From the NCBI RefSeq assembly GCF_016583625.1, contig NZ_NRRN01000028.1, positions 1-44,658 of the forward strand: a stretch of DNA of 44,658 bases, given 5' to 3'. Below, piece by piece: positions 15,077 through 23,884 of this stretch; the stretch's first letter is position 1; each line of letters begins with the position of its first letter. The notes beneath the pieces are model-generated. The model saw nothing but the letters and a program-made list of their open reading frames with translations, did not search any database and was not told where the DNA came from. Source of the stretch: Halorhodospira abdelmalekii (GTDB lineage: Bacteria > Pseudomonadota > Gammaproteobacteria > Nitrococcales > Halorhodospiraceae). The position numbers were made by a program, and so were the translations under genes.

Positions 15077-16897
15077 CTAAGAAGAGCTTCCGGCCGTATC
15101 CGCCAAGACGTTGGCAGCGGGCAGCCGCAGCGTGAAGGTCGTACCGCCCGCGGTGATGGTCTCAAGATCGAGCAACCCGCGCAGCTGACGCACTGCCGCC
15201 GCCACACGCTCCATGCCGTCGCCGCGGGGCCTCTGTCTCGCATCCTCTGCTGCTGTAGCACTCCAGTGATGGGCACTGACTCCGGGCATAGAGACCAGGG
15301 TCAGGATCTCACCGCGGGTCAGCAGCGGCGCCTCATCGGGCACATAGTCGGAGAGCTGCTGCTGGAGACGCTCGACGTCGATCCCCGCCCCATCGTCGCT
15401 GAGTGCAATCCGTAGCGCCCCCGTCCTCTCCAACGATGCCTGCAGGCGCAGCTTGCCGCGCCGCGACTTACCGCTGCGTTGGCGCTGATCAGGGGCCTCG
15501 ATGCCGTGGCAGACAGCGTTGCGCAGCAACTCATCAAGCGCCTCACGCAGAGGTGCCACGACGGCCGCCTGTAACTCACCTGCCGCAGCGACCACCTCGA
15601 ACTCGATCAACCGGTGATTCCGCTCCGCCTCGCGCCGGAGTAGTGCGCACCATTCGGCATAAAGCGGCGTCAACATACCCAGGGATGAGGCCTCTGACTC
15701 CAGCAGCAGCGGCTCTTCGACGGCCTTCGGTTTCGCAGTTATAGCCGGCGTGGTGGGCGGCGGCAGCGCCAACAGCGGCCCCGGCTCTGCCGGCGCGCGC
15801 GCAATCTCTCGCGCCCTATCCCACCCAGCGCTCTGCGCTACAGGCGACTGCCCGAACGGCTGCCGCGGCACCCATACCGCGTCCGCCGTGCGCGGCTGAT
15901 CGTCTGCTGGCTGCGTCTGCCGACTCTGCGGACCCTCCGGCAAGACCCACTCACCCCGCGGCAGCCGTGCTATAGCCACACTGAGCAACATCCACCGGCC
16001 ACCGCCCTCCCACACCTCTTGTGCTGTACTCTCGCTCAACTCAGCACAGCGCGCTAGCAGGGCCTCGACCAGCGATGCCGGCGGCGTCCCGGTCAGCGCC
16101 GCAGCCGGGGCAGTCAGTCGCCGCAGCTCGCGGTCGTAGCCGGCCAGCGTCCGTTTATCGGCCACACTCAGCGGTTCGGCCTGCGCCGAGAGCATTTCGA
16201 TCAAACCGAGCGCTGCCCAGCACGCACTGCCGGCCGCGCTGTTGCCGAGACTCTGCTCCAGCCGCTCCAGCAGCGACTGCATCGCCTGCAGCGACTGCTG
16301 CTGCCCCGCCCACTCCTCGCCACGAAGCAGTTCCAGCACCGCCAGCTGGTAGGGCCAGCGCGCGCGCCGCGCCCGCACCTCGATAGCCGCCTCCCAGGCG
16401 CGCGGCGCCTGCGGATCGAGGCACTGGCGCAGCAGTGCCAGGCAGTCGTAGCGAGGCGCACCGCGGGCATAGCGCAAGCGATCGATCCAAGCGGTAATGG
16501 CCGCTAGCGGATCGTCACCACGCACCACGCCTTCGAGCACTTCGTTGCAACCGGAGAGCGCGCTGTGCAACTCGCTGCGCAGCTGATCACGGTCGACTCT
16601 ATCCGCCACCGCACCGCAATCCGCCGTCAAGTCCGTCGCAGCATCAATCGCCCCTAGCTGCTCTAACCCGGCATCAATCTCTGCGCTCAAAGACTCGAGC
16701 TCTGGAATCGCCAGAAAGCGAAAGCCGCTGCTCAGCCGCTGCACGGCAGCCCGTGCCCCGGCAATGGCACCCCCCCTCTCACCAGCGGCTTTCAGGCGCA
16801 CCACAGCGGCATCAAGCCCTTCACGCAGCTGCGGCAAAAGGGGCAAAAGTGCCTGGGCCCGCGCGCCCGGAGCGTAGATCTCCTGTCTCTTTTTCAT
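15077..16897 (-). CDS. Orphan CheA/ChpA-like protein: degenerate HPt-like N-terminus plus HATPase domain
   Basis: The protein has 606 residues. Residues 1-300 are helical and Ala/Leu/Glu-rich; the segment AVQRLSSGFRFLAIPELESL (51-70) resembles the HPt repeat of FimL and the ChpA N-terminus but has no phospho-accepting His. Residues 320-400 are a Pro-rich linker. Residues 405-595 match a CheA-type dimerisation and ATPase module: N box LLRNAVCHGIEAPDQR (Asn460, His464), G1 SDDGAGID, a weakened G2 GDGMERV and GGTTFTLRLP. The protein then stops, with no CheW-like or receiver domain. ChpA normally controls type IV pilus motility. With no HPt His it cannot transfer phosphate in the usual way, so it may be a relic or a scaffold. 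It converges on rsmE and is divergent from apbE. Confidence 0.7.
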   Translation of the reverse strand: MKKRQEIYAPGARAQALLPLLPQLREGLDAAVVRLKAAGERGGAIAGARAAVQRLSSGFRFLAIPELESLSAEIDAGLEQLGAIDAATDLTADCGAVADRVDRDQLRSELHSALSGCNEVLEGVVRGDDPLAAITAWIDRLRYARGAPRYDCLALLRQCLDPQAPRAWEAAIEVRARRARWPYQLAVLELLRGEEWAGQQQSLQAMQSLLERLEQSLGNSAAGSACWAALGLIEMLSAQAEPLSVADKRTLAGYDRELRRLTAPAAALTGTPPASLVEALLARCAELSESTAQEVWEGGGRWMLLSVAIARLPRGEWVLPEGPQSRQTQPADDQPRTADAVWVPRQPFGQSPVAQSAGWDRAREIARAPAEPGPLLALPPPTTPAITAKPKAVEEPLLLESEASSLGMLTPLYAEWCALLRREAERNHRLIEFEVVAAAGELQAAVVAPLREALDELLRNAVCHGIEAPDQRQRSGKSRRGKLRLQASLERTGALRIALSDDGAGIDVERLQQQLSDYVPDEAPLLTRGEILTLVSMPGVSAHHWSATAAEDARQRPRGDGMERVAAAVRQLRGLLDLETITAGGTTFTLRLPAANVLADTAGSSS

Positions 16898-16905
16898 GGC
16901 TTCGT

Positions 16906-16911
16906 TACAAT
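16906..16911 (+). promoter_or_regulatory. Candidate -10 element for apbE
   Basis: TACAAT matches TATAAT at five of six positions and lies about 35 bp upstream of the apbE ATG, in the 48-bp gap between two divergent genes. The -35 is poor (CTGTCT at 17-bp spacing) and would lie inside the 5' end of the divergent gene. Confidence 0.3.
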
Positions 16912-16945
16912 GCCATAGATCGCCCTTACCAACGTGATATCGCCC

Positions 16946-18013
16946 ATGAAGAGCCTACACTTAACCGCCTGCGGCACTATTGCTGCTGCCCTGCTCAGCC
17001 TCGTCTTGCTCGTCAGCGGCTGTCAGCGCGACAGCGCACCTCCTGAACCACTGCGCTTTATGGCGCTCGGCACCACGGTCGAGATCCGCATCACCGATGC
17101 AGGGCAAGCCGATGCGGCAGCCGCGCTCGGTGCCGCCCGCGCCGAGATCGACGCGGTGCATGAGGCGTGGCATCCGCGCTACGGCTCCGAACTCGGCATG
17201 CTCAACGAGCGCTTAGCCCGCGGCGAGTCGATGCAGATCAGCGACGAACTGCGCCACTTGCTGACACGGGCGCGGCAGGTCGAAGAGGCCAGCGCCGGCC
17301 GCTTCAGCCCGGCGATCGGCGGCTTAACCGAGCTGTGGGCCTTCTCCAGCCACGACGGTCCCCTCCAGCAGCCGCCCGATGCGGAGAAATTATCGCGCTG
17401 GGTCGAGCAGGCACCGCGGCTGACCGATCTGCACATCGACGCCGATAACCGAGTCCGCAGTGAGAACGACGCCGTCCGCCTCGATCTCGGCGGTATCGGC
17501 AAGGGCTACGCCGCCGGCCGTGCCGTCGCCGCCCTGGCTGAACACGGGGTGCGCGCCGGTATGGTCCATATCGGCGGCGATTTGGCGACCTTGGGCCTCC
17601 CCGAGCCGGGGCGCGACCGACCCTGGCGCATCGGCGTGCGCGATCCGCGCAGTGACGGCATCCTGGCCACCGTAACTGCCGAGGCCAATCAAGCCGTCTT
17701 CACCTCGGGCGACTACGAGCGGGCTTTCAAGCACGACGGCCGCCTCTACCACCACATCCTCGATCCGACGACCGGCTATCCGGCCATGGGCAGCCGTTCG
17801 GTCACCGTCATCGACAGCGATCCGGTGCTAGCCGACGCCGCAGCAACGGCGCTGTTCATCGCCGGCCCGCAGGCGTGGCACACTGTCGCCAAGCAACTCG
17901 GGGTGGGCTACGTGCTGCTGATCGATCGTCACGGCGAGGTATGGATGACAACGGCGATGGCCGAGCGTGTCGAGCTGCGCTACGAGCCACCGGCGCTCCA
18001 CATCGCCGACTAG
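16946..18013 (+). CDS. apbE: FAD:protein FMN transferase, lipoprotein
   Basis: The protein starts with a signal peptide whose lipobox LVSGC places the lipidated Cys at residue 26, so it is anchored in the membrane facing the periplasm. The ApbE fold follows, with FMALGTTVEIRI near the start, then RLDLGGIGKGYAAGRAV, VHIGGDLATLG and the late LYHHILDPTTGYPA and DSDPVLADAAATALF metal-site motifs. It attaches FMN to Thr or Ser of target proteins such as NqrB/NqrC or RnfG/RnfD subunits. No such target gene lies in the window. I chose the ATG at 16946; a GTG at 16934 would add four residues. No clear Shine-Dalgarno is visible. It is 23 bp upstream of the tonB-family gene and may start that transcript. 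Confidence 0.92.
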   Translation: MKSLHLTACGTIAAALLSLVLLVSGCQRDSAPPEPLRFMALGTTVEIRITDAGQADAAAALGAARAEIDAVHEAWHPRYGSELGMLNERLARGESMQISDELRHLLTRARQVEEASAGRFSPAIGGLTELWAFSSHDGPLQQPPDAEKLSRWVEQAPRLTDLHIDADNRVRSENDAVRLDLGGIGKGYAAGRAVAALAEHGVRAGMVHIGGDLATLGLPEPGRDRPWRIGVRDPRSDGILATVTAEANQAVFTSGDYERAFKHDGRLYHHILDPTTGYPAMGSRSVTVIDSDPVLADAAATALFIAGPQAWHTVAKQLGVGYVLLIDRHGEVWMTTAMAERVELRYEPPALHIAD

Positions 18014-18036
18014 CCAATGAGTCAAGAGGCAGCACC

Positions 18037-18906
18037 TTGAACCGCCGCGTCCCGCACGCATCTCTTCCCGAACTCGACGGCGACCGGCTTGGCATGTCGC
18101 TTTTCCTCGCCGTAACCGTCCACGCCCTTGTTGTGCTCGGGGTGGGGTTAACTTGGGAACTGGCCCCACGCGCTACCGAACCGTCGATGATGGAGGTGAC
18201 GCTGGCGCAGATCGAGGCCGAACGCCCCCCCGAGGAGGCCGATTTTCTCGCCGATCTCGATCAGGATGGCGGCGGCTTCGCGGAAGAGGCACAGATCCCA
18301 TTGCCTTTAGCCGGTGAGCCGGTTCCCCCGCTCGACGCCCCAAGCGGCGAACCGGGCGGCGGCAGCAGTGCCCCCCCTCCCGAACAGCCGCAGCAGATCA
18401 CCGCCGAAACCGCAGAGCGCGCCTCGGCAACTGAAACCGCACCGGCGGAGCCGACCCCGCAGAGCGAGCAGGAGCATCCGCGCAACGCTCAAGATCCGGC
18501 CACCGCCGAGATCGCCGAACTGCAACGCCGCCTGAGCCAACCCCGTGAGCCCTCCAAGCGCTTCTTAAACGCGCGCACGCGCGCCCACGATGCCGCCGCC
18601 TACATGGAGCAGTGGACGCGCAAGGTTGAGCGCATTGGCAATCTGAATTACCCCGATGAAGCCCGCAACCGTGGTCTTTCGGGCCGTCTCATTCTGGAAG
18701 TCACCCTGATGCCAGACGGCTCGCTCGACTCCGCCCGCATCGTGCAACCCTCCCGCTACCATCTGCTCGACGAGGCCGCCGTGCGGATTGTCAAACTCGG
18801 CGCCCCTTTCGCCGAAGTCCCCGAGGCGGTCATGGATGGACACGACCGGCTCGTCATCACCCGCACCTGGGAGTTCGTCGACGGCGAGGGACTGCGCACC
18901 CAGTAG
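18037..18906 (+). CDS. tonB: TonB-family energy-transducing protein
   Basis: With a TTG start at 18037, preceded by AGAGG at about 8 bases, the protein has 289 residues. A single membrane anchor at about 20-40 is followed by an acidic, Pro/Glu/Ala-rich periplasmic spacer (about 45-180) and a C-terminal TonB domain (about 200-285) with NYPDEARNRGLSGRLILEVTL split around residues 210-230 and a DEAAVRIVKLGAPFA segment. TonB proteins pass proton-motive energy from ExbBD to outer-membrane receptors. No exbB or exbD is nearby. The order tonB-yqgE-ruvX-pyrR-pyrB-pyrC' matches what I recall for Pseudomonas aeruginosa, where this paralogue has been linked with twitching motility. An ATG at 18094 would lose half of the anchor region's N-flank. 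Confidence 0.85.
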   Translation: MNRRVPHASLPELDGDRLGMSLFLAVTVHALVVLGVGLTWELAPRATEPSMMEVTLAQIEAERPPEEADFLADLDQDGGGFAEEAQIPLPLAGEPVPPLDAPSGEPGGGSSAPPPEQPQQITAETAERASATETAPAEPTPQSEQEHPRNAQDPATAEIAELQRRLSQPREPSKRFLNARTRAHDAAAYMEQWTRKVERIGNLNYPDEARNRGLSGRLILEVTLMPDGSLDSARIVQPSRYHLLDEAAVRIVKLGAPFAEVPEAVMDGHDRLVITRTWEFVDGEGLRTQ

Positions 18907-18979
18907 TGCGAAGTGAAGAAACACCCCAGCTTGCCGCACGCCCTTGTCTACACCGCCGCTGGTGACCGATACTACCCCC

Positions 18980-19564
18980 ATGAGCGAACGGCACTTGCAA
19001 GCAGAAGATGGCGCACACTTGGCGAATCACTTTCTGATCGCCATGCCGAGCTTGGCCGACCCGAACTTTTCGCAGACGGTCACCCTCCTCTGCGAGCATT
19101 CGTCGGCCGGGGCGATGGGGATCGTCGTCAACCGCCCAACTGACGTCAAACTCGGCGACCTCTTCGCCCATCTTGAGCTTGAGGTCAGCAACTCGAGCCC
19201 ACAAGAGCAGACAGTCTTTGCCGGCGGCCCGGTGCAACGCGAACGCGGCTTTGTCCTCCACCCCCCCGATGAGCGCTGGGAGGCGTCGCTGCGGATCTCC
19301 GAAGAGATCGCCATCACCACCTCGCGCGATATTCTCGTTGCGCTCGCACGCGGCGATGGCCCGAAGCAGAGTTTGGTTGCTCTCGGCTACGCCGGCTGGG
19401 GAGCGGGTCAACTGGAGCAGGAGCTGGCACAGAACGCATGGCTCTCCGGCCCAGTCGACCCCCGGGTCATCTTTGCAACCGAGACGGCAAAGCGCTGGCG
19501 TGCCGCCGCCGCTCACATGGGCATCGACATCTCGCTACTCTCATCGGAGAGTGGTCATGCCTGA
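18980..19564 (+). CDS. yqgE: UPF0301 family protein YqgE/AlgH
   Basis: The protein has 194 residues with the family core HFLIAMPSLADPNFSQTVTLLCEHSSAGAMGIVVNRP (across about residues 17-53), then VFAGGPVQRERGFVLH and the late ALGYAGWGAGQLEQEL. The function is not firmly known; in Pseudomonas the gene is called algH. It sits directly upstream of ruvX with an 8-bp overlap, a conserved pair in many Proteobacteria. I chose the ATG at 18980; in-frame GTG (18962) and TTG (18944) codons lie upstream, and none of the three has a clear Shine-Dalgarno. Confidence 0.92.
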   Translation: MSERHLQAEDGAHLANHFLIAMPSLADPNFSQTVTLLCEHSSAGAMGIVVNRPTDVKLGDLFAHLELEVSNSSPQEQTVFAGGPVQRERGFVLHPPDERWEASLRISEEIAITTSRDILVALARGDGPKQSLVALGYAGWGAGQLEQELAQNAWLSGPVDPRVIFATETAKRWRAAAAHMGIDISLLSSESGHA

Positions 19565-20081
19565 GCATCCCTCAGACACGAGCGCCGGGAGGACACCCAA
19601 ACCTCCTGCAGAGGCGGCTCTGGCCGAGCGCACCGAGGCGGCGCGCTACGATACCGCGACCCTCGGTACAGTGCTCGGCTTCGACCCCGGTGCGCGGACA
19701 ATCGGTGTCGCCGTGGGCGAGGCGTTGCTCGGCTCGGCCCGAGCACTTAGCTGCCTGCGCGCCGATGACGGCCTGCCGCGATGGGCCGAGGTCGATGCGT
19801 TGCTTGCGGAGTGGTCACCGCAGCTGCTGCTCGTCGGCCTGCCGCGTCACGCCGACGGCAGCGACTCAAACAGTACGCAGACCGCCCGGCGGCTCAGCCG
19901 CGCGTTAGAAGCGCGCTACGCGCTACCGGTCGCCACCGTCGATGAGCGCCTCTCTTCACATGAGGCGACACAGCGACTGGAGGCGCGCAGCCCGAGTCGG
20001 CGCCGCTCGCAGCGCAACGCCGATCGGCTCCACGCCGAGGCTGCAGCCGTAATCGTTGAGACCTTTTTAGCGCAGATTTAG
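19557..20081 (+). CDS. ruvX: RuvX/YqgF, putative pre-16S rRNA nuclease
   Basis: The protein has 174 residues and an RNase H-like fold: LGFDPGARTIGVAVG carries the first catalytic Asp, LLLVGLPRHADGS follows, and VDERLSSHEA and a late HAEAAAVIVE complete the metal site. It processes the 5' end of 16S rRNA and was named as a possible Holliday junction resolvase. The N-terminal 35 residues are longer than in E. coli (138 residues). The ATG at 19557 overlaps yqgE by 8 bp and has GGAG seven bases upstream, so the long N-terminus may be real; later starts would lack a ribosome site. It is followed by pyrR after 17 bp. Confidence 0.9.
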   Translation: MPEHPSDTSAGRTPKPPAEAALAERTEAARYDTATLGTVLGFDPGARTIGVAVGEALLGSARALSCLRADDGLPRWAEVDALLAEWSPQLLLVGLPRHADGSDSNSTQTARRLSRALEARYALPVATVDERLSSHEATQRLEARSPSRRRSQRNADRLHAEAAAVIVETFLAQI

Positions 20082-20098
20082 CGCAAGCCGAGGTCCCC

Positions 20099-20620
20099 AT
20101 GAACACCTCGCAACTCGATGCCGTCCAGCTTATCAATCAGGTCGCCGAGCGCTTGAACGAGCGACTGGCGGTTATTGCGGATATCGACCCCGCCCCACAG
20201 CTCGTCGGCATTCACACCGGCGGGGTGTGGGTCGCGCACGCCCTTCAGGAGCGGCTGCACCTCCCGGCCCCGGTCGGCACACTGGAGGTCGCCTTCCACC
20301 GGGATGATCACACCACCACGGGGCTGAAGGCCGCCGTCCAGCCCTCGGAGATCCCGGTCTGCGTCGATCGGCGCGTGCTCGTCCTCGTCGATGATGTCAT
20401 CCACACCGGCCGCACGAGCCGTGCCGCACTTAATGCCCTGTTCGACTATGGCCGCCCCGCACAGGTGTTGCTCGCGGCGTTGATCGACCGCGGCGGCCGT
20501 GAACTCCCCATCCAGCCCGATATTGTCGGTGTGCGCATCGAGATGCCGCGAACACAGCGTCTGAAACTGCTTGGCCCCGAACCGCTGCGCTTTGCCTGTG
20601 AGTCGGAGCGCCCCACATGA
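20099..20620 (+). CDS. pyrR: PyrR bifunctional protein / uracil phosphoribosyltransferase
   Basis: The protein has 173 residues and a type I phosphoribosyltransferase fold, with the PRPP-binding loop [19 protein letters not shown] near residues 95-113 and [10 protein letters not shown] early on. PyrR either controls pyr operons by binding mRNA attenuators (Gram-positives) or acts as a uracil phosphoribosyltransferase. In Pseudomonas PyrR has been implicated in pyr gene control. No obvious attenuator is seen before this gene: the gap to ruvX is only 17 bp. ATG at 20099 follows GAGGT. It overlaps pyrB by 4 bp, so the two are translationally coupled. Confidence 0.93.
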   Translation: MNTSQLDAVQLINQVAERLNERLAVIADIDPAPQLVGIHTGGVWVAHALQERLHLPAPVGTLEVAFHRDDHTTTGLKAAVQPSEIPVCVDRRVLVLVDDVIHTGRTSRAALNALFDYGRPAQVLLAALIDRGGRELPIQPDIVGVRIEMPRTQRLKLLGPEPLRFACESERPT

Positions 20621-21609
20621 GTGTACAGCTCGACGCCGAAGGCCGGCTGCGCCACCTGCTGACCACAGAGGGGCTGCCACGCGACCTACTCACCCGCATT
20701 CTCGATACCGCTGAGTCGTTCTCGGGCGTTCTCGGCAAGTCGGTCAAAAAGGTCCCGCTGCTGCGGGGGCGCACTATCATCAACCTCTTTTTTGAGCCGA
20801 GCACGCGCACCCGGACGACCTTCGAGCTCGCCGCCCAGCGCCTCTCTGCCGATGTCCTTAACCTCGATGTAGCGACCTCTTCGACCAGTAAGGGCGAGAG
20901 TCTGCTCGATATGCTGCACAACCTTGAGGCGATGCAGTGCGACGCCTTCGTCGTGCGCCACGCCGATAGCGGCGCTGCCGAGCTCATCGCCCGCCACGTC
21001 GCCCCGGGGGTCGCCGTTATTAACGCCGGCGACGGGCGCCACGCCCACCCGACCCAGGCGCTGCTCGATGCCTTCACCATTCGCCGCGTCAAGGGGCCGC
21101 TCGAACCGCTCACCATCGCCATCGTCGGCGATATCCTCCACTCGCGGGTCGCGCGCTCTCAGCTCCACGTGCTGCGCACGCTCGGGGCCGGCGAGCTGCG
21201 CCTGATCGCCCCGCGTACCTTACTGCCGCGCCACTGCGAGCAGTTCGGCGCGCGACTCTTCGAGGATATGGAGAGCGGGCTGGCTGGCGCCGACGTCATC
21301 ATTATGCTGCGTCTGCAACGCGAGCGCATGAGTGGTGCCCTCCTGCCGAGCGAGAGCGAATACTTTAAGCGCTACGGATTGACTGAAGAGCGCCTGCAGC
21401 ACGCCGCGGCCGAGGCCATCGTGATGCATCCAGGGCCGGTCAACCGCGGCGTCGAACTCGACCCACGCGTTGCCGACGGGCCACGCTCGGTCATCTTGCA
21501 GCAGGTGACCAACGGAATCGCCATACGCATGGCAGTCATGGCGATGATCTTGGGCGGCTACAACGAGCCGGCAATCGCCAGCGCCAGCGATGAGGAGGAG
21601 AGCGGGTGA
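20617..21609 (+). CDS. pyrB: Aspartate carbamoyltransferase catalytic chain
   Basis: This 330-residue protein joins carbamoyl phosphate and aspartate, the first committed step of pyrimidine synthesis. The carbamoyl-phosphate site [15 protein letters not shown] is at about residues 65-79, the [17 protein letters not shown] motif is at about 137-153, and [12 protein letters not shown] is near 270. In the Pseudomonas-type enzyme this chain assembles with a dead dihydroorotase subunit into a dodecamer, and the next gene encodes just such a protein. It overlaps pyrR and pyrC' by 4 bp each (ATGA and GTGA), which suits equal production of the subunits. No pyrI regulatory chain gene is present. Confidence 0.96.
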   Translation: MSVQLDAEGRLRHLLTTEGLPRDLLTRILDTAESFSGVLGKSVKKVPLLRGRTIINLFFEPSTRTRTTFELAAQRLSADVLNLDVATSSTSKGESLLDMLHNLEAMQCDAFVVRHADSGAAELIARHVAPGVAVINAGDGRHAHPTQALLDAFTIRRVKGPLEPLTIAIVGDILHSRVARSQLHVLRTLGAGELRLIAPRTLLPRHCEQFGARLFEDMESGLAGADVIIMLRLQRERMSGALLPSESEYFKRYGLTEERLQHAAAEAIVMHPGPVNRGVELDPRVADGPRSVILQQVTNGIAIRMAVMAMILGGYNEPAIASASDEEESG

Positions 21610-22901
21610 GCCGGGTGCACATTCGCGGCGGCACAATCATCGACCCCAGCACAGCAGGCCACGGCACTATTGAGGCCGATCTCTATATCGCTGCCGGCCG
21701 CATCGTCGGGATCGGTTCACCACCGGCCGACTTCACCCCCGATCGGACCATCGCAGCCGACGGCCAGCTCGTCGTCCCCGGGCTGATCGACCTTGCCGCA
21801 CGCCTGCGCGAACCTGGCAGCGTCCGCAAGGGCGGTATCGTCCCCGAAGCGCGCGCTGCCGCCGCTGCCGGCATCACCACCCTGCTGCAACCTCCCGATA
21901 CGCAGCCGGTGACTGATACTCCGGCGGTCGTCGAACTGATCCACAACCGCTCCCTTGAAGCGGGTGGAGCCCGTGTCCACCCCTTGGGCGCGTTGACCCG
22001 CGCGCTGGCCGGCGAGCACTTGACCGAGATGGCCGCGCTGCGCGATGCCGGGTGCCCAGGCTTGAGCGACGGCGGCCAGCCGATCCGCAACACCCTGGTG
22101 CTAAGCCGAGCACTCGACTACGCGGCCACCTTCGATATCCCGATCGTACTCACTCCGCAAGATCCCGACTTAGCAGCCGCCGGCCTGGTCCACGACGGCG
22201 CAGTGGCCACCCGCTGCGGTCTACCCGGACAGCCGGTGGCCACTGAGACGGCCGCCGTCGGCCGCCTTCTGGCGCTCGCCGAAGAACGCGGGGTGGCGAT
22301 CCACATCGGCCGCCTATCGAGTGCCCGTGCCGCTCAGATGATCGCCGAAGCACAGCGGGCCGGGCTCCGCGTCAGCGCCGACACCGCAGTTCACTACCTG
22401 CACCTAACGGAAGAGGATTGCAGCGGCTATAACACCACTGCCCACGTCTGCCCACCGCTGCGCAGCGCCGAAGATCGCGCCGGACTCCGTCACTACGTCG
22501 CCAGTGGCGCGATCGGCGCTCTATGCTCCGATCATCAACCGCACGACCCGGACGCCAAGGCGTGCCCCTTCGCGGCGAGTGAACCGGGGATCAGCGGCCT
22601 CGATACGCTGCTAGCCCTTACCCTGCGCCTGGTCGACGAGGGCGTGCTTGATCTACGCCAGGCCATCGCCCGGCTGACCTGCGGCCCCGCCACGGCGCTT
22701 CGACTCAACGCCGGAACGCTCCAAATTGGCGCCGTAGCCGATGTAACCCTGATCGATCCGCGGCAACGCTGGCACGTTTCGCCCGAGACACTGCACAGCC
22801 GCGGCCACAACACCCCTTTCCTGGGCTGGGAGCTGACCGGCATTGCCACCACGACGCTCGTCGCTGGCGAAGTCGTCTACCAGGCCGCAGCCGCGCGCTA
22901 A
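21606..22901 (+). CDS. pyrC': Inactive dihydroorotase-like subunit of aspartate carbamoyltransferase (PyrC')
   Basis: The protein has 431 residues with the amidohydrolase fold of type I dihydroorotases, but the catalytic site is gone. Where active enzymes have the metal-binding HxH after PGLID, this one has LAAR (Ala64 and Arg66). The HAED-type motif reads PQDP near residue 183, and the His in the HVST motif is replaced in IHIGRLSS. The SDHQPHD motif is retained. Such proteins are known in Pseudomonas as PyrC' (PyrX), needed to assemble PyrB, while a separate pyrC gene supplies the activity. The GTG start at 21606 overlaps pyrB by 4 bp. The frame is intact, so loss of catalysis is a conserved trait rather than decay. 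Confidence 0.92.
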   Translation: MSRVHIRGGTIIDPSTAGHGTIEADLYIAAGRIVGIGSPPADFTPDRTIAADGQLVVPGLIDLAARLREPGSVRKGGIVPEARAAAAAGITTLLQPPDTQPVTDTPAVVELIHNRSLEAGGARVHPLGALTRALAGEHLTEMAALRDAGCPGLSDGGQPIRNTLVLSRALDYAATFDIPIVLTPQDPDLAAAGLVHDGAVATRCGLPGQPVATETAAVGRLLALAEERGVAIHIGRLSSARAAQMIAEAQRAGLRVSADTAVHYLHLTEEDCSGYNTTAHVCPPLRSAEDRAGLRHYVASGAIGALCSDHQPHDPDAKACPFAASEPGISGLDTLLALTLRLVDEGVLDLRQAIARLTCGPATALRLNAGTLQIGAVADVTLIDPRQRWHVSPETLHSRGHNTPFLGWELTGIATTTLVAGEVVYQAAAAR

Positions 22902-23026
22902 CACCTCACGCGGCCTGGAACTATTTAAGCGCTCCTGCCGCAGAGTGCGGCTTCGCCCGCCGGGTTTTTGTGGTATCCTCGTACCCAGTCGATATTCCTA
23001 ATGTTTTTCGGATGATGGAGGCCAAC

Positions 23027-23884
23027 TTGAGCACCTCGCCGCATGTGATCGAGATCACCGCTGAAAATTTCAAAGAGCAAGCGCTCGACGCCTCCTTACA
23101 GCAACCGGTGCTGATCTACTTCTGGGCCCAGTGGTGCGAGCCGTGTAAAACACTGAGCCCACTGCTGGAGCGGTTGGCGGATGAGTACCGCGGCGGCTTT
23201 CGACTGGCCAAGGTCGACTGCGATCAACAGCAGCAGCTGGCGATGCAGGTCGGCATTCAGAGCCTACCGACCGCGCTACTGATCAAAGAGGGTCAGCCTG
23301 TCGATCAGTTCGTCGGCGCCGTCCCTGAGGGAGAGCTGCGCAAGTGGCTCGGACAGCACGTTGAAGCCCCTCCCGCCGACCCCTTGACCGAGGGCAAGGC
23401 CCTACTGCTTGAGGGCCGTGCCGCCGAGGCCGTTCCCTACCTGCGTACCGCGCAGCGGCAGCGCGGGGACACCGAGAGCACGCTGGAACTCGCCCGCGCC
23501 TTGCTTCAAAGCGGAGAGAGCGATGAGGCCTGCGCGCTCGTCGAGGCCCTGCCCAGCGATGAGCGCAACGACCCGCGCGCGCAAGCGATCTTGAGCCGCA
23601 AGGAGCTCGCCGAACAGGTCAAGGACCTGCCCGACCGCGCCAGCCTTGAGCAGCAGCTCGCTGCCACACCCGAGGACGACGGTGTGCGCATGCACTTGGC
23701 GTTGCAGCTGATCGTAGCCGGCGACGAGCTCTCGGCCTTAGAGCACTTGCTACACCTAATCCGGCACGATCGGGAACGGCGTGATGAGGCGCATCAACTC
23801 GCCCTGAAGACCCTCGGCATCCTCGGCCCCGAACATCCCGAGGCACGGCGCTATCGGCAGAAGCTCTTTCAGCTTCTACACTGA
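23027..23884 (+). CDS. cnoX: Thioredoxin-domain chaperone-like protein with TPR region (CnoX/YbbN)
   Basis: An N-terminal thioredoxin domain (about 1-110) has active site WCEPC (Cys37, Cys40 from the TTG start) and the cis-Pro in SLPTALL. A helical tetratricopeptide-like region fills about 120-285. CnoX (YbbN) protects substrates from oxidation and hands them to GroEL or DnaK. E. coli CnoX has SxxC in place of CxxC; this protein keeps both cysteines and so may also be redox active. I chose the TTG at 23027, as GGAGG lies five bases upstream (23017-23021). Alternatives are ATG at 23012 or 23015 or GTG at 22970, which would need no such site. It converges on the transglycosylase gene, whose stop codon abuts its own with no gap. 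Confidence 0.88.
   Translation: MSTSPHVIEITAENFKEQALDASLQQPVLIYFWAQWCEPCKTLSPLLERLADEYRGGFRLAKVDCDQQQQLAMQVGIQSLPTALLIKEGQPVDQFVGAVPEGELRKWLGQHVEAPPADPLTEGKALLLEGRAAEAVPYLRTAQRQRGDTESTLELARALLQSGESDEACALVEALPSDERNDPRAQAILSRKELAEQVKDLPDRASLEQQLAATPEDDGVRMHLALQLIVAGDELSALEHLLHLIRHDRERRDEAHQLALKTLGILGPEHPEARRYRQKLFQLLH

Noticed and set aside
22937-22970. GCCGC-AGAGT-GCGGC hairpin and T-run after pyrC' as a terminator
   Set aside because: The hairpin ends 13 nt before the T-run, and the nearer stem has only four pairs, so a factor-independent terminator is not well supported.
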